From: Tribonema minus
Taxonomy: Eukaryota; Sar; Xanthophyceae; Tribonematales; Tribonemataceae
Assembly (NCBI GenBank): GCA_017506865.1
Contig: JAFCMP010000540.1
Coordinates: 124,001-188,000, forward strand
Direction of reading: 5' to 3'
Length of the DNA: 64,000 nt
Under the pieces are notes generated by a model. That model was not told where the DNA came from and did no database searches. It saw nothing but the letters and a program-made list of their open reading frames with translations. Of this stretch, positions 35,201 to 44,800 are shown piece after piece. The first letter of the stretch is position 1; each line of letters opens with the position of its first letter. Made by a program: the position numbers and the translations under genes.

Positions 35201-36454
35201 CAGCTTCGCAGACGCGTCGCCGGCTGGGTGTTTAGCCTGCAGTTTATGCAACTTGAAGGTAGCGGAGTCGCGGGGGGCAGATGTGTCAGCACCCTCCGCC
35301 AGCAGCCGCGCGGCGCGCCCGACGCCGCCCGGCTGCCGCGCCGTCGCCGCCGCGCGCTCCCGCACTGCCGCCGCCGCCTCCGTCATGGACCTAGCGCGGC
35401 GCGTGCACGCACGGGCGGCGCCGCGGCGGCAGAAGGCCAGCGCTGTGCGCGTGAGCAGGTCCAGGTCGCCTGCCACGAAGGCCGCAAAACGGTGCGCCCG
35501 CGGCAGGGAGCCGTCGGGTACAAGCAGCAGGCACGGCAGCAGATGCAGCAGCTTGCACCATGCACCGGCTGTGGCGGACGCCTGTGCCGCTGCCTCAACC
35601 CCGTGTGCCTGCGCTACCGCCGTCTGCGCTTCCCGGAGGCCCGCCAGCGTGGCCGTCAAGGCGGCTGTGAAGTCCGAGCGGTGCTCCAGGCGAATGCGGC
35701 GGCCGACCACCAGTTGCTGCTGCAGAACATAGTCAAAGGAGAGGTCGTCAAGCGCTGCGCGCGCGGGCGAGAGCGGCGCCAGCGTCCAGAGCGGAAGCGC
35801 GCTGCGCCATGTTGGCCCTGCCGCAGCCACAGCGGCAGCTGCGCGGGCGCCGGGGCCGCGCGCGCCGCCGCTGGCTGTAGAGAGGGGGAGGATGGGGGGC
35901 AGAGGCGCGACGCGGGGCCCGTGTGGCCGCTGCGTTGCGGCCGCCCCCCGGGACTTGTACAGGTGGTCGCAATGGTGCAATTTCGTGCGCACGCACCCTG
36001 GCTCGCCGCACGAGGCGCATGCGCAGAGTAGCAGCTCGGGTTCCACGGGGTAGTAGGTGCCCGCGCCGGCTCGGTGGAGAGTCAAACACTCATCGTCGAC
36101 CGCCTGCATACGCGCGAGAAAGTCGGCAGGCACATTCGGATGCTCGCGGCGCTGGTGATCCGCCAGCGTCGTGGCGATGCGGCGCGCCAGCGCCAGCGAC
36201 GCCGATGTCTGCGCCGTGAGCGTGTTCGCCCCCCCGTTCCGGCGGAGGCGCGGTTTGGGCACTGGCACCCGAAAGAGGCAGCCAGTGTCATATAAAGGGC
36301 AGCGCGGATAGCTGGCAGCCGTTGCAGGCTGAGCGGGCGCCTGCACTGCCTCAGGCTGCGTAGGGTCTATGCCCGCCGCGGCAGCCGCTGCTGCAGCAGC
36401 AGCTGCCGCAATGGCCGCCGGTGCGGCTCCCCCTGAAGTAGAGTCAGACATCAT
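32282..36454 (-). CDS. ORF2: reverse transcriptase with C-terminal zinc finger/endonuclease-like region
   Basis: One uninterrupted 1390-residue frame. The N-terminus has poly-Ala and a Cys/His cluster near 144-162 (CACASCGEPGC then HHCDH). Reverse transcriptase motifs run from about 520 to 760: motif A LLAIDGSNAFNAL (Asp593), motif B QQGVQQGDPLGPLLFALAL (about 649-667) and motif C GYLDDLTIM (about 685-693). Motif C is LDD where most LINEs have ADD. Near 1137-1153 lies CPKCHRPVDSGAHLRRC, a CCHC finger of the kind preceding restriction-like endonucleases. After it, FMDIVF (about 1202) and CCIDVTIRD (about 1242) could hold the acidic catalytic residues, though I cannot prove the PD-D/E-XK fold. 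No N-terminal APE endonuclease is seen. The start is the ATG at 36454; the frame is intact, so the protein could be functional. Confidence 0.88.
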   Translation of the reverse strand: MMSDSTSGGAAPAAIAAAAAAAAAAAAGIDPTQPEAVQAPAQPATAASYPRCPLYDTGCLFRVPVPKPRLRRNGGANTLTAQTSASLALARRIATTLADHQRREHPNVPADFLARMQAVDDECLTLHRAGAGTYYPVEPELLLCACASCGEPGCVRTKLHHCDHLYKSRGAAATQRPHGPRVAPLPPILPLSTASGGARGPGARAAAAVAAAGPTWRSALPLWTLAPLSPARAALDDLSFDYVLQQQLVVGRRIRLEHRSDFTAALTATLAGLREAQTAVAQAHGVEAAAQASATAGAWCKLLHLLPCLLLVPDGSLPRAHRFAAFVAGDLDLLTRTALAFCRRGAARACTRRARSMTEAAAAVRERAAATARQPGGVGRAARLLAEGADTSAPRDSATFKLHKLQAKHPAGDASAKLDAAATRARSSVAASALAAAAPLNGASFTADGLREAILAANPGSAAGPSGLRNSHLQQCVRHTAHASGRTVDWLLELLAWLGTAVYSTPAALPAPFWRLHAAARLSAVGEKARPIACGDTIRRLFARTFCTDTRDCVSALLEPIGQFGVGARGGAERVTLMAQLTHECGGVLLAIDGSNAFNALSRSAVLTAVAEHLPGLYGYVEHIYGPGWAPWLQFGLDGHADAAIILPQQGVQQGDPLGPLLFALALRGTMVAARAKFPQLALPGYLDDLTIMTPSCDAPVLGHVGRAFCFIQQALSELNIQVNVTKCAALVPASGGARERAAAVFAAANVPVPVCDDGITLMGVPVGTEGFVRAQVAATLRAPGTDRLVAELVQMEDVQAAFSILRLAVPARAGHVSRNTAPSLTHEELRRFDAITLAAVAALAQEPSAGLTPPAHQRAPAAGDDCRGPPAVSAAAAPPSLWAAAVAWVRGADWGGEAPVTLPAHQQVRVHLRLGSGGFGVLGAAPRACAAFAARSLECMGPALAAFPVVARSRVLEHARYGFTFTQIATCLQQLRSGSDEAAAALALLLPTVWYQDWRQDDGAWRALRDLLQRAGGAAGSGMRTRAGARRAAAPAVAREPGSAQAPPAAVLPRRQAALSRVLDAALAATQLRRLEAANALEAVAAWRSGASKGAMGFLAQLPSTDPAETMSPPEFRETLRRHLGVERPAPAAARCPKCHRPVDSGAHLRRCTQGLNVTRHNLLADALFQLLKQVAHLRGLDRDTLAPFRRYAARHGSNKFMDIVFGGNQVCLPVPKVQPSADAVAAGRCTKLRGGFEVACCIDVTIRDSSCPSRLRQAQGGARDVQRVLESASQEKIDTYVVSGALDPTTHTLFSAAFDHFGAMSRDTQALLHALAEQSSQGSYNLAQRVAFWRRRTSLALQRALTRVVIDNWNAVIAPDGDVSAYRRIALLQVPRPSPASAEPPAPP

Positions 36455-36487
36455 TACGGTGGATGAGGGGAGCGCCGCACCGGCGGC

Positions 36488-38689
36488 TTACAGGCCCGAG
36501 GCGCCGCCGCCTCCCTCCGGTGCCGGCGGCTGGGCCGTCGAGGTGGAGAGGAAGCGGTCGGCGGCGGACTGACCTTGGGGCAGCCCGCGCGCGGGGCGTG
36601 CAGCGGGGGGTTCCGCCGCCGAGCCCGGCGTGCGCTCAGCAGCCGTGCGCTTGCGGCTGGCGCGGGGTGTGCCACTGTCGGACATAAGCGCGCTGCTGTC
36701 ACTGGCAGGCATGGGGGGCTGCCTACTGCGCGAGGGGGAGGCGCTGCAGTCGCTGCCGTGCCGAGCCGCTGGCGACGATGCGCGCCGACACCGCGAGCGC
36801 CTGCGTGAGCAAGAGCGCGGCGGCTGCCGCGGCGCCGCCGCTGCCTCCAGTGCCACCGCAAGGTCCGCTGCCGCGCTTGCGGCCGCTGCCGCTGCCGCGC
36901 TGGCAGCACCTACAGCAGGCGGCGGCGCGCCCGCCGCCGCCGCGCCTGCCGCCGCCGCGCCCGCCGCCGTTGCCCCGTCCGCCGCCACCGCCGCCGCAGC
37001 GCCAGCCGCTGCAGAGCTAGCCTCAAGGTCTCCCGCCACGGGCGTGGTGGCCACCACGCCGGCGGCGTCCGCCGCCGGCACCGCCGCGCTCGCAGCGCGC
37101 GCCGCTTCCGCTGTCAGCTGCGCCTCGAGTCGAGCGGTCGCCGCAGCGTTGCGCACCTGCTCTCCTTCGCGCAGGCTCCGTTGCTGCGCCGCCAGCCGCT
37201 CCGCACGAACTTGCTCTGCCAGAGACCGGTCGCGATCGGCCTCAGCAGCCCGCTTTCCCGCCTCGGAGGCTGCCAGCAGCTTTGTCAGTGCCTTGACCTG
37301 CTGCTGCAGCCCCTTCCGCGCGGTCCTCCCCTCCAGGATGGCCCCCTGCAGCTGCTGAATGCGCTGCTCCTGGCCCAGCTGCGCAGGGTCCGCGTCGGCC
37401 GCCGGCGGCGGCGGCGAGGCGCCCGGCGACGCGCTCGCCAGCGCAGGCGTCGAGGCGGCGGCAGCGTCCGTCGCGGCGGCGCCGGTCGCCGCCGGCGCTG
37501 GGGGGTGCGAGGCGGCGGCGCCGGTGGGCGCACGCTGCGTCGCGGCGGCTGCCGCCGCGGCGGCTGCAGCCGTGGCTACCGCAGGGGCACCGGCGGCTGT
37601 GCCAGTGGCGGCGGCTGGCGTGGTGCAGGCCGCGGGGAGCGTGGTGTGCGCGCAGCGCGTTGCCCGGCACTGCTGACCCGGGCGCGTGAAGTGCCGTCGC
37701 AGGCAGGACGGGCACGCTGTCAGATTGTCAGGGCCCAGCAGCCGCAGCGCTACTTCCGTGCCGTCCACCGCGCATAGGACCGAGTGCGCGAGTCGCCGCG
37801 CAACGCCGCGGACCACTGTTAGCTCCCAAACACTTGCGGCGCCTGGCGATGCCGCCAACGCCGGCGCCGCGGATGAGGCCGCACCGTTAATGCCTACGCC
37901 GCAGGTCTTCAGAGCGCTGGCCAGCAGCAGAAAGGCGGCGGAAGTGCCGCCGCCGCCCGCCCGCAAGCGCACCGGCGCGATGCGCATGCCAGGAGCTGCG
38001 AGTGCGGGCGCAAGCAGCATTGCAAGCTGCGCTGCAGACCACGCCGCCGGCGCGCCGCGCACGGTGACCGTGACCGGGGCGCTCATGTCACCAGCGCGGG
38101 TGATGCGCAGGCGGAAGCCGCTGAAGCTGAAGTCAGCGGAGTCGCCGACCGTTCCGAGCGCCGCGTCAACGAGCGCGGCCGGCGCCCGCAAGCATAGCGT
38201 GCGGAAGTCATCACGAGGCGACAGAGGCCCCAGCGTCTCTGCACCCTTGAATAGGGACGCAAGTGAGGCAGCGTCTCCAGCGCCGGCCCTCGCCGCGTCG
38301 TGCATGTGCGTGAGCGCCGCCGCTAGCAGCTGCTGGCGCCCCCGCGTGAGTCGGGCGCGGCGCTGTGCAGCCGCCGCAGGGGTGCTGCGCTCGCGCTCGT
38401 GAGGCTGACGGGCCGGCGCGAGCTCTGCTAACAGTGCGCGGACGCTGGCCGGCAAGGCAGCCAAGTGCTCCTGGGTGTAGCAGGTGACTGGATCCACCGT
38501 AAACGAGACTAGGTCTGTGCCGGCTGCCGCCGCTGGCGGCACAAATGGCTGTCCCTCCGCTGTCGGACGGCCCTGCACGCGCGCCGCCATCGCCATGAGG
38601 CGGCCCGCAGCGGCTCCACCCTGGCGCCCCACCGCCGCGACAGCGGGGGGCACGAAGAAGTACTGCTCCTGTTCCGCGGCGTGGAACAT
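36488..38689 (-). CDS. ORF1: gag-like protein of the retrotransposon
   Basis: A 733-residue frame that ends 33 bp before ORF2. It is rich in Ala, Arg and Pro. A central cysteine cluster CPSCLRRHFTRPGQQC, with further Cys and His (about 326-348), is plausibly a nucleic-acid-binding finger. A predicted coiled coil lies around 440-540 (QRIQQLQGAILEGRTARKGL, then KALTKLLAASEAGKRAAEAD). A Ser/Arg-rich stretch precedes the C-terminus. This layout (finger plus coiled coil) suits a non-LTR ORF1. The ATG at 38689 may not be the original start, since coding-like sequence continues upstream in another frame. The family is inferred from position and composition, not from sequence similarity. Confidence 0.65.
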   Translation of the reverse strand: MFHAAEQEQYFFVPPAVAAVGRQGGAAAGRLMAMAARVQGRPTAEGQPFVPPAAAAGTDLVSFTVDPVTCYTQEHLAALPASVRALLAELAPARQPHERERSTPAAAAQRRARLTRGRQQLLAAALTHMHDAARAGAGDAASLASLFKGAETLGPLSPRDDFRTLCLRAPAALVDAALGTVGDSADFSFSGFRLRITRAGDMSAPVTVTVRGAPAAWSAAQLAMLLAPALAAPGMRIAPVRLRAGGGGTSAAFLLLASALKTCGVGINGAASSAAPALAASPGAASVWELTVVRGVARRLAHSVLCAVDGTEVALRLLGPDNLTACPSCLRRHFTRPGQQCRATRCAHTTLPAACTTPAAATGTAAGAPAVATAAAAAAAAAATQRAPTGAAASHPPAPAATGAAATDAAAASTPALASASPGASPPPPAADADPAQLGQEQRIQQLQGAILEGRTARKGLQQQVKALTKLLAASEAGKRAAEADRDRSLAEQVRAERLAAQQRSLREGEQVRNAAATARLEAQLTAEAARAASAAVPAADAAGVVATTPVAGDLEASSAAAGAAAAVAADGATAAGAAAAGAAAAGAPPPAVGAASAAAAAAASAAADLAVALEAAAAPRQPPRSCSRRRSRCRRASSPAARHGSDCSASPSRSRQPPMPASDSSALMSDSGTPRASRKRTAAERTPGSAAEPPAARPARGLPQGQSAADRFLSTSTAQPPAPEGGGGASGL

Positions 38690-38719
38690 CTCGCTCGCCT
38701 GTTGGTCTAGCTGCCCTGG

Positions 38720-38989
38720 AGTGAGGGCGGATGGGGCTGGGGTTCAACGTTGGCGTGTAGCTGCCTCGGGGAGTGAAGTAGGCTCCATCGTGGCCGTGCA
38801 GCAGCCGTGCCTCCTCTCGAAGCAGGTTGCTCTTCGCTGTAAGCGACGGGGGTGTTGTCGCAGTTTTGGCGGCTTTGGCCGCCCACGAGGCAGCAGCAGC
38901 AGGAGGGGTGGCCGCGCGACCATTTGGGCCAGCTGGCGTGTCGCCAGTCGCCGCTGGCAGCACCACCTCCATCGCTTCGGATGGCATGA
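38720..38989 (-). pseudogene. Probable 5' part of ORF1 in a shifted frame
   Basis: Starting at an ATG near 38987 (MPSEAMEVV), a frame reads AAKAAKTATTPPSLTAKSNL, then LREEARLLHGHDGAYFTPRG and SYTPTLNPSPIRPH. This is protein-like up to about 38730. From there the neighbouring frame becomes the sensible one (LTPGQLDQQASEMFHAAEQE) and runs into ORF1. Short C-runs at the switch point (minus strand AACCCCAGCCCC) suggest a one-base indel. It could also be a sequencing error or a programmed shift. Confidence 0.45.
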
Positions 38990-39113
38990 AACGACTTGAA
39001 GTTGAAATTCCGAAAGAAGAAACTTGAAGTTGAAGCTTTGTTGTTAACAAGCTAGTCCCACTCTGGGTATTTCTGTTGAAAGTGGGGTGGCTCGGGGCCT
39101 TCAGTGGTTCCAC

Positions 39114-41853
39114 TGGTTAAGCCCCCCCCCCTCCCGGGGGCGGGGCCTGGGTAAGCTGCGCTCAAAGCATTTTGCCGCAAACCTGATGCTGATTCGTGTC
39201 TGAAAAGTGCCTGATTCAGCCTGACATAGTGCGGTGCATTCTAGTTGTTCGGTCAATTTCGAACAAACTCAGCATGAATGAAATGTGTCCAGGTCAAGAC
39301 ACCTGTGCCCGCCTGGCAATTTTAAAGAATGCGGAACCATCACAATCATAGGCAATGCCCCGTAACACAACGCGAATTGGGTCATGGAAATGTGCCCTTT
39401 GAATGTCTGCATGGGATCGTGGACCCATGCTGGTCCAGGAGAGCGCCGCTGAGCATCAACTTAACTCGTCAAGTGCCACACTTCCCGGCGGCCATGCAAT
39501 AACTGCAATTCATGATCACAGAGATCATCACAATCTGTAAATGTATGTAGCAGCTCCTGCACCAGCGTAACACATGTGCTCCAGATGACCATGCAGCATA
39601 CCATCAAAGGTCAAACATACTGTCGTCGCCACCAAGTCAAAGCCCAGGTGGTACAGAAGACGTCGATCAGCGCCACCAGCGCCACCACCACCACCACCAC
39701 TGCTGCAACGCCACCACCTGCGCCGTGATCATCACTCGGCCCGCCGGGGCTGCATCTTGCACTGCATCTGTCAAGTCGCCGCTTCGACCTGGACTGCTGC
39801 GTGCACTGCACCTGTCAAATGGCCAATTCGATTGTCAAAACCAAGACCATGATGTAGAGGATACATGTGCCTCCACCATGATCTAGATCCCAACCGGCGT
39901 TTGGCCCGTCTGTCACCGCCTGATTTGACCAAAATAACGTGCAGATAACATCACCTGCAGTTTCTTGCTCTGTAGGTGTATGACGCAAGCCACTGACACA
40001 GGCCAGATTGATCTGCTTCATCCCCTAGACTTCAGCAGTGCAAAAGCTCAGAACACAGATACAAAAAAAGAACACTTGCGCTCGAGAGCTGCAGCGCGCG
40101 TGCCAGCATCAACTTCTGGTGTGGGTGTGCCTTGCTATCATCACCGCTGTCATGTGCCATACTTGCGACATGCTGTTGACGGTTATCACGGTTGCACATT
40201 TCTGCTATGCCCCGTCCTAGTCTGCTCATGACAGCTGTCGAGGTGCTGTTGCCTTTATGTACACTGTCATAACTCTGCAACTTCTGCCCAAGCAAGCCGG
40301 CCGGCGACACCTCCTCGCAGATCCGTGCAGCTGTGCCTTGCTCCCACCCCTGGCTCTGGCTCCACATGGGCACGCCTTGTCAGGTGCCTTGTTGCTGCTG
40401 CGTTCTACCCCAGCAACGCGCTGAGCCACTCTGGTGGCCTACGCGTTGGCGTGCTGCTTGCTCTGACGTCGCACTTGAGGTTTCGTCACTTCATTTGTGC
40501 CATTTTCTTGTGCTGCCTGCATTTTGCACGGCCGCCAGCAGCACCACAAGTCCCCCGCCTGAAGCGCTTGCTGACTCACCAGCCGGCGCGCCCAAATGTG
40601 CTGTGGTTCTCGCTATCAATACCGAACTCGGCCAAATACTTCAAGTCTTGAACTTAAGTTCACGTGGAAAGTTCAACAATGTGCATCCCTATACAAAATG
40701 GCCCAGAACAGTCCAAGAACCCACGCACGCGCGGGATGTCTAAGAAAGGCTCCCGGCCTGAAGACCCCTCGCCAATAATTTTTTTGTAAATCAAATCTGA
40801 GAGGTGAAACTTCAATACCCCCCCCCAAAAGCTCAAAGTTGCTTTCGCTTTGCCACAGCGGAAGGGCAAGAAGCCTCCTCGTCAATTAATCATCCAGGCT
40901 CTTTTTGCGCCTTGCAAGTGGAAATGAACAAACAGCACAAAACAAGCAGAGGTTGCTGGTGACGCTGCCTGCAGACCTGCATCATGATGCAAAGAGCATG
41001 AGCAGCGGGGGCTGCTGATGGATTTCTGATGTGGTGTATGGCAGAAGCAAACAGGACAGTAAATGCTTCAAGCAGTACATGATATACTCTGTACATTGCC
41101 AATGTGCACATCTGGTACACCCTATCTGATCGAAGCGCAACGAGTGGTGGCTCGAGCCTGTCATCTTTGCGCTGGCCTGGTGGCTGATGGCCTTAACCGC
41201 CGGTGCAAGTCATCAGTGCTCTGTTGTTCCAAATCTACATCGTCTGCGGCCTGGTGGCTGCTCTCTTCTGCTTGCAAAGCGCCTGTGTAGGGCAGGGCCC
41301 TGGCAGGTCTCAACGGAATCTGCAGGACAGCACAATGACAGCACATTGAGCTCCAGACGCATAGAAGCAAGGTTGAGCAAATGGGAGCACCTGAGCCTCA
41401 TCCAATACTGCTTTGCCTGATTGCTGCCAATCAGACTATGTGGGGATGTCAAACTGTATTGCAGGCGAGTGCGCTCTTGTAGGACATTTCGCTGCTGCCG
41501 TTGTTGTTATGGTACCAAGAGAGCTAGCCAGTACACGTGTGGGCCAGCTTTCAGTGCATGTGGCGCCCATGCACTGCATGATGCGGAGCGGTGTTGGTGA
41601 TGCAAGCCAACTGCAGACAGACGAGAGTAAAGCTTGCGGACTCACACAATGGCCACCGGTCCATGGAGCACGCGGACGCACAGGACTCTTTGCAATCAAG
41701 TACTGCCTTTGGAGTAACAATGACTTGAATGCAAAATACTTTGCTGCGGCATATGGATGAGCAGAATCATGCAGCTACGCTTCACACACTGTCCCACTGG
41801 TAACAAATTCAAATGACTATTGGTCACATAGCATTGCGGTGGCTTGCAAGTGC
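39114..41853. other. 2.7-kb region without a recognised gene
   Basis: This lies between the retrotransposon and the last exon of the NIPA-like gene. It contains a C-run (39124-39132), a CCA/GTG microsatellite at about 39673-39700 and a second C-run near 40820. A short stretch near 40890-40913 (CATCCAGGCT, then TTTTGCGCC) resembles repeats at 63.4 and 63.65 kb. Open frames of up to about 136 codons on both strands show no family motif or convincing splice context. Confidence 0.5.
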
Positions 41854-44800
41854 TCAATAGCTGACAGCTGCCCTGTCAGCATGACTTGCAATGGACACGA
41901 ACCCACTTGCCTCTGTTGCACTGGTGTTGGTCCCTGAGGTGTGTGGCTGCAGTCTGACGGGGCTGTACACCTGGCCATCCTCCCCCACATCACTGCTGGC
42001 AGCGCTTCTGCATGATGAACTGGTTTTGCCTCGCAGTGCTCCTGCCATCAATTAACAATGAGCGCAGAATCACACGGACGCCATGATGAGAAATGGCAAC
42101 AGCTTGCACATTGAAGGGATTGCTCTCTTCCCTACACCAGCTCTACATTTCCAATGCCATACATAATCAGTCTTCGGATACGCATAACATCAGCATGGTT
42201 GCACGTCTCAAGGCTGCTGGACAGTGCGCATAGAGCACTGTACAGCAATAGCTGGCATCAAAGTCACTGAACTTAGAAAGTAAACAACAGGCTGTTTGCG
42301 TTTGCATTTAATCTGGCACTCAAAGACATGGCATGCTACGTATGCCTGAAAATATCGGTGCACATGTGTGTTACATACGACCTTCACGTAGAACTATGCG
42401 GAGGCAACCAAACCCGCAGCTGATTCAAATGAAGGACTTCCGGACCAGACCGACAGCACACCGCCAGACACGGTTTTGAGAGCTTCATGAGAGGTAGGTG
42501 TACCTGACATAGCTGACTCAGGTATGATGTCAGTGGCATCGCACCAGCTGCCTAGGCGTTCCAAACGAAAGGGCTTGAGCAGTGGCCCAAATGCTGGTAT
42601 GTCCTCAGCAGTTGTTACGATGGGGAAGAAGCCAAGGGACATCATTCGCGTGTGTGTGTGCTCCCAGTCCACCTCCTCTTCCTCCTCCTCCTCCTCCTCT
42701 TCCTGAACAGCAGCATATGCAAACATCATATGCAATCAGTTGCCGATGGAATGAGGTGTGCTCGCCAAGTAGTATGTCAAGAATAGAGCAGGAACAATGA
42801 TCATCGCAAAGGTGATGCAGCGAGTGCTCATGCGCTACAGGTGACTTCAAGCAGGCGATTGGACCACCTGTTGGCAAGCGGCACACAGCTCGTGTATGCA
42901 CTTCAAGCAAGTTTTCCTTTTCCTGCCCACCTGCTCATCGTCCGAGCGAGTAGCGGCCATGTTGCCAAAGCCCCACCGTTGCACAAGGTCCAGTGCAGGT
43001 TGTGTAGGGGAGATGGGCCCATCGGCAGGCCAAGACATGGCACGACTGACGTGTGGTTGGGGGCCATCTGCTGTTCCCCCTGGCATTGGGCTATGGTCCA
43101 GCACACCACAGGTGCGCATGCTGGCTGCGTGGCTGCTGCGACTGAGCAGGGGGTGCTCCTGATGACCTAGGGCAGCGGCATTGTGAGCCACTTGTAAAGC
43201 ATGGCCCTCCTCCAACTGCACGGCAAACAGTGAAGTCACATGCATTGCACTCAGGTCAGCAGCCAGTGCATATGACTTGACAACAATCAAGACATGCAGG
43301 CGCAGTCCAATACTCTGGAGAGTACTATAGGTCAAAGGTGTCAACTTGCACAATGACTCAAAGCCCATGACAGTGCGCGCCGTGCACGTCATGGCCAGGA
43401 TCAGCGACAGCATCGGCCCCGTGGTGCCTAGCGCTTGCTGCATGTAAAGATGTGAGAAGGGAGGCCATGACGCGGCAGCTGCCTGAGAGCACGCTTACAC
43501 AAAACACTGGCAGCCTCAAACAGCCCCTCCATTCACAATACCACATCCTGTCAGTGGGCTGCTCTCACGTGTTTCAACCAGCACAGCTCACTACACAGGG
43601 CTCTCACTACACAACAGCATTCACCTGAGGGTGAGCCTGACCATGCATCGCCCTGGCCTTGTCTGTTGCTTCATGGCCACAGCTGCCGGCCTTGAGCTTG
43701 ATGCCATTGAGGCACTTGTCACTGCTGCTGGAGAACGTTCTGGACTGGCGTCTGCTGCCCAGGGCATACTGCCCATCACCCGCGTGTAACCCCTGCAATG
43801 GAACATGGAACAGATTGCCTCGCATTGTGATACCAGTACCGCATAACACAAATACTTCGAAATACTGCATGTTTTTGGCATGCATCTCGAATCGCATCAT
43901 TGAGTATGTCCACTCTATACTGTCGGAACCCAGTGGGCAGCCAATATATATGCCGGTCCTATTGTAGCATGCCTGTGGCTTTGGTTTCAAGGCACCCAAC
44001 TTGTGATGCCGATAGTTTTGGAAGCAGGCAATATTCAAGCGCTCTCTTTGCAGACTTTGCCTCCCATTGCTCAGTTGCAAGTGACAGATGGTGCACCATA
44101 CTGTTTTTGCGTACCAGAAATGAGGTTGCTCGTGCTGAACACCACAGCCGTTGCACTCATGCAGAAGGTGGCGCAAAGAGCGGCACAGTGCACAGTGTAC
44201 AAGTGTGAATGTGCACTTGCGCCATAACCCTTGAGAAATGGTGCTCCGAGAATGGTAAGCAGCTCACCAGACCAGCAAGTGTGATGCATGTGGCATTGCA
44301 CAGGTGTGCTCCCGCCAAGCATTTTGCTGCGAGTGCAGCCAAGAGCAATGGCACATCATGTTACTGACCTTACGAACAGCAAATAGCTATAGTGCCGCAC
44401 ACTGCAATAACTGAGCTGAACCCGAGCGACAATCACACTGATCATTGATGTAAGAATTGAGAGAGATCTCTGACTCACCTCATCTTGTTGTAGCAGGTGA
44501 TGGTGGTGGTGGTGGTGATGATGGCGATGCCCATTTGCGTGCTGAGGTGCAATGCTGCGAGGCGCCATGAAGTAGACTCCACAGAACACTACTGCTACGC
44601 CAAGGCTGAATGCCGTAACCTCCTATGTTGTTGCAATGTGATCACACATGTCACAGCAGCAGTGAGAATGTGATCAGTGCGGAACAGTTGTATCACAACT
44701 CGTGTTGCATACTGTGAAGTATACAATGGTGATGAGGATGAGCATGATATGGTGCAGTGTGCGCCGTGAGAGTGATAAGACATGCACAATGCTTTTGTGG

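Larger units (their letters stand above)
32282..38989 (-). mobile_element. Non-LTR retrotransposon, two ORFs, extremely GC-rich
   Basis: A minus-strand element with an ORF1 (gag-like) followed after 33 bp by a long ORF2 with reverse transcriptase. GC content is strikingly higher than in its surroundings, with alanine runs in both proteins. There are no long terminal repeats. The 5' side begins somewhere between about 38990 and 39150, where composition drops and a C-run lies at 39124-39132. The 3' border falls within 32145-32281. The architecture (RT, then a C-terminal CCHC finger and a possible restriction-like endonuclease) resembles RLE-encoding LINEs such as the R2, CRE or Utopia groups. 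The clade is not decidable by eye. Confidence 0.85.

Noticed and set aside
34586..36031. Very long plus-strand open frames (up to 481 codons) opposite ORF2
   Set aside because: They lie antisense to an intact reverse transcriptase in extremely GC-rich DNA, where stop codons are rare in all frames. They show no family motifs.
36630..37777. Plus-strand Ala/Arg-rich frames opposite ORF1
   Set aside because: Same cause: composition-driven antisense openness over ORF1.
32244..39161. GCTGCGC on both sides of the retrotransposon as a target-site duplication
   Set aside because: Seven bases, not adjacent to defined element ends, in GC-rich sequence; chance is likely.
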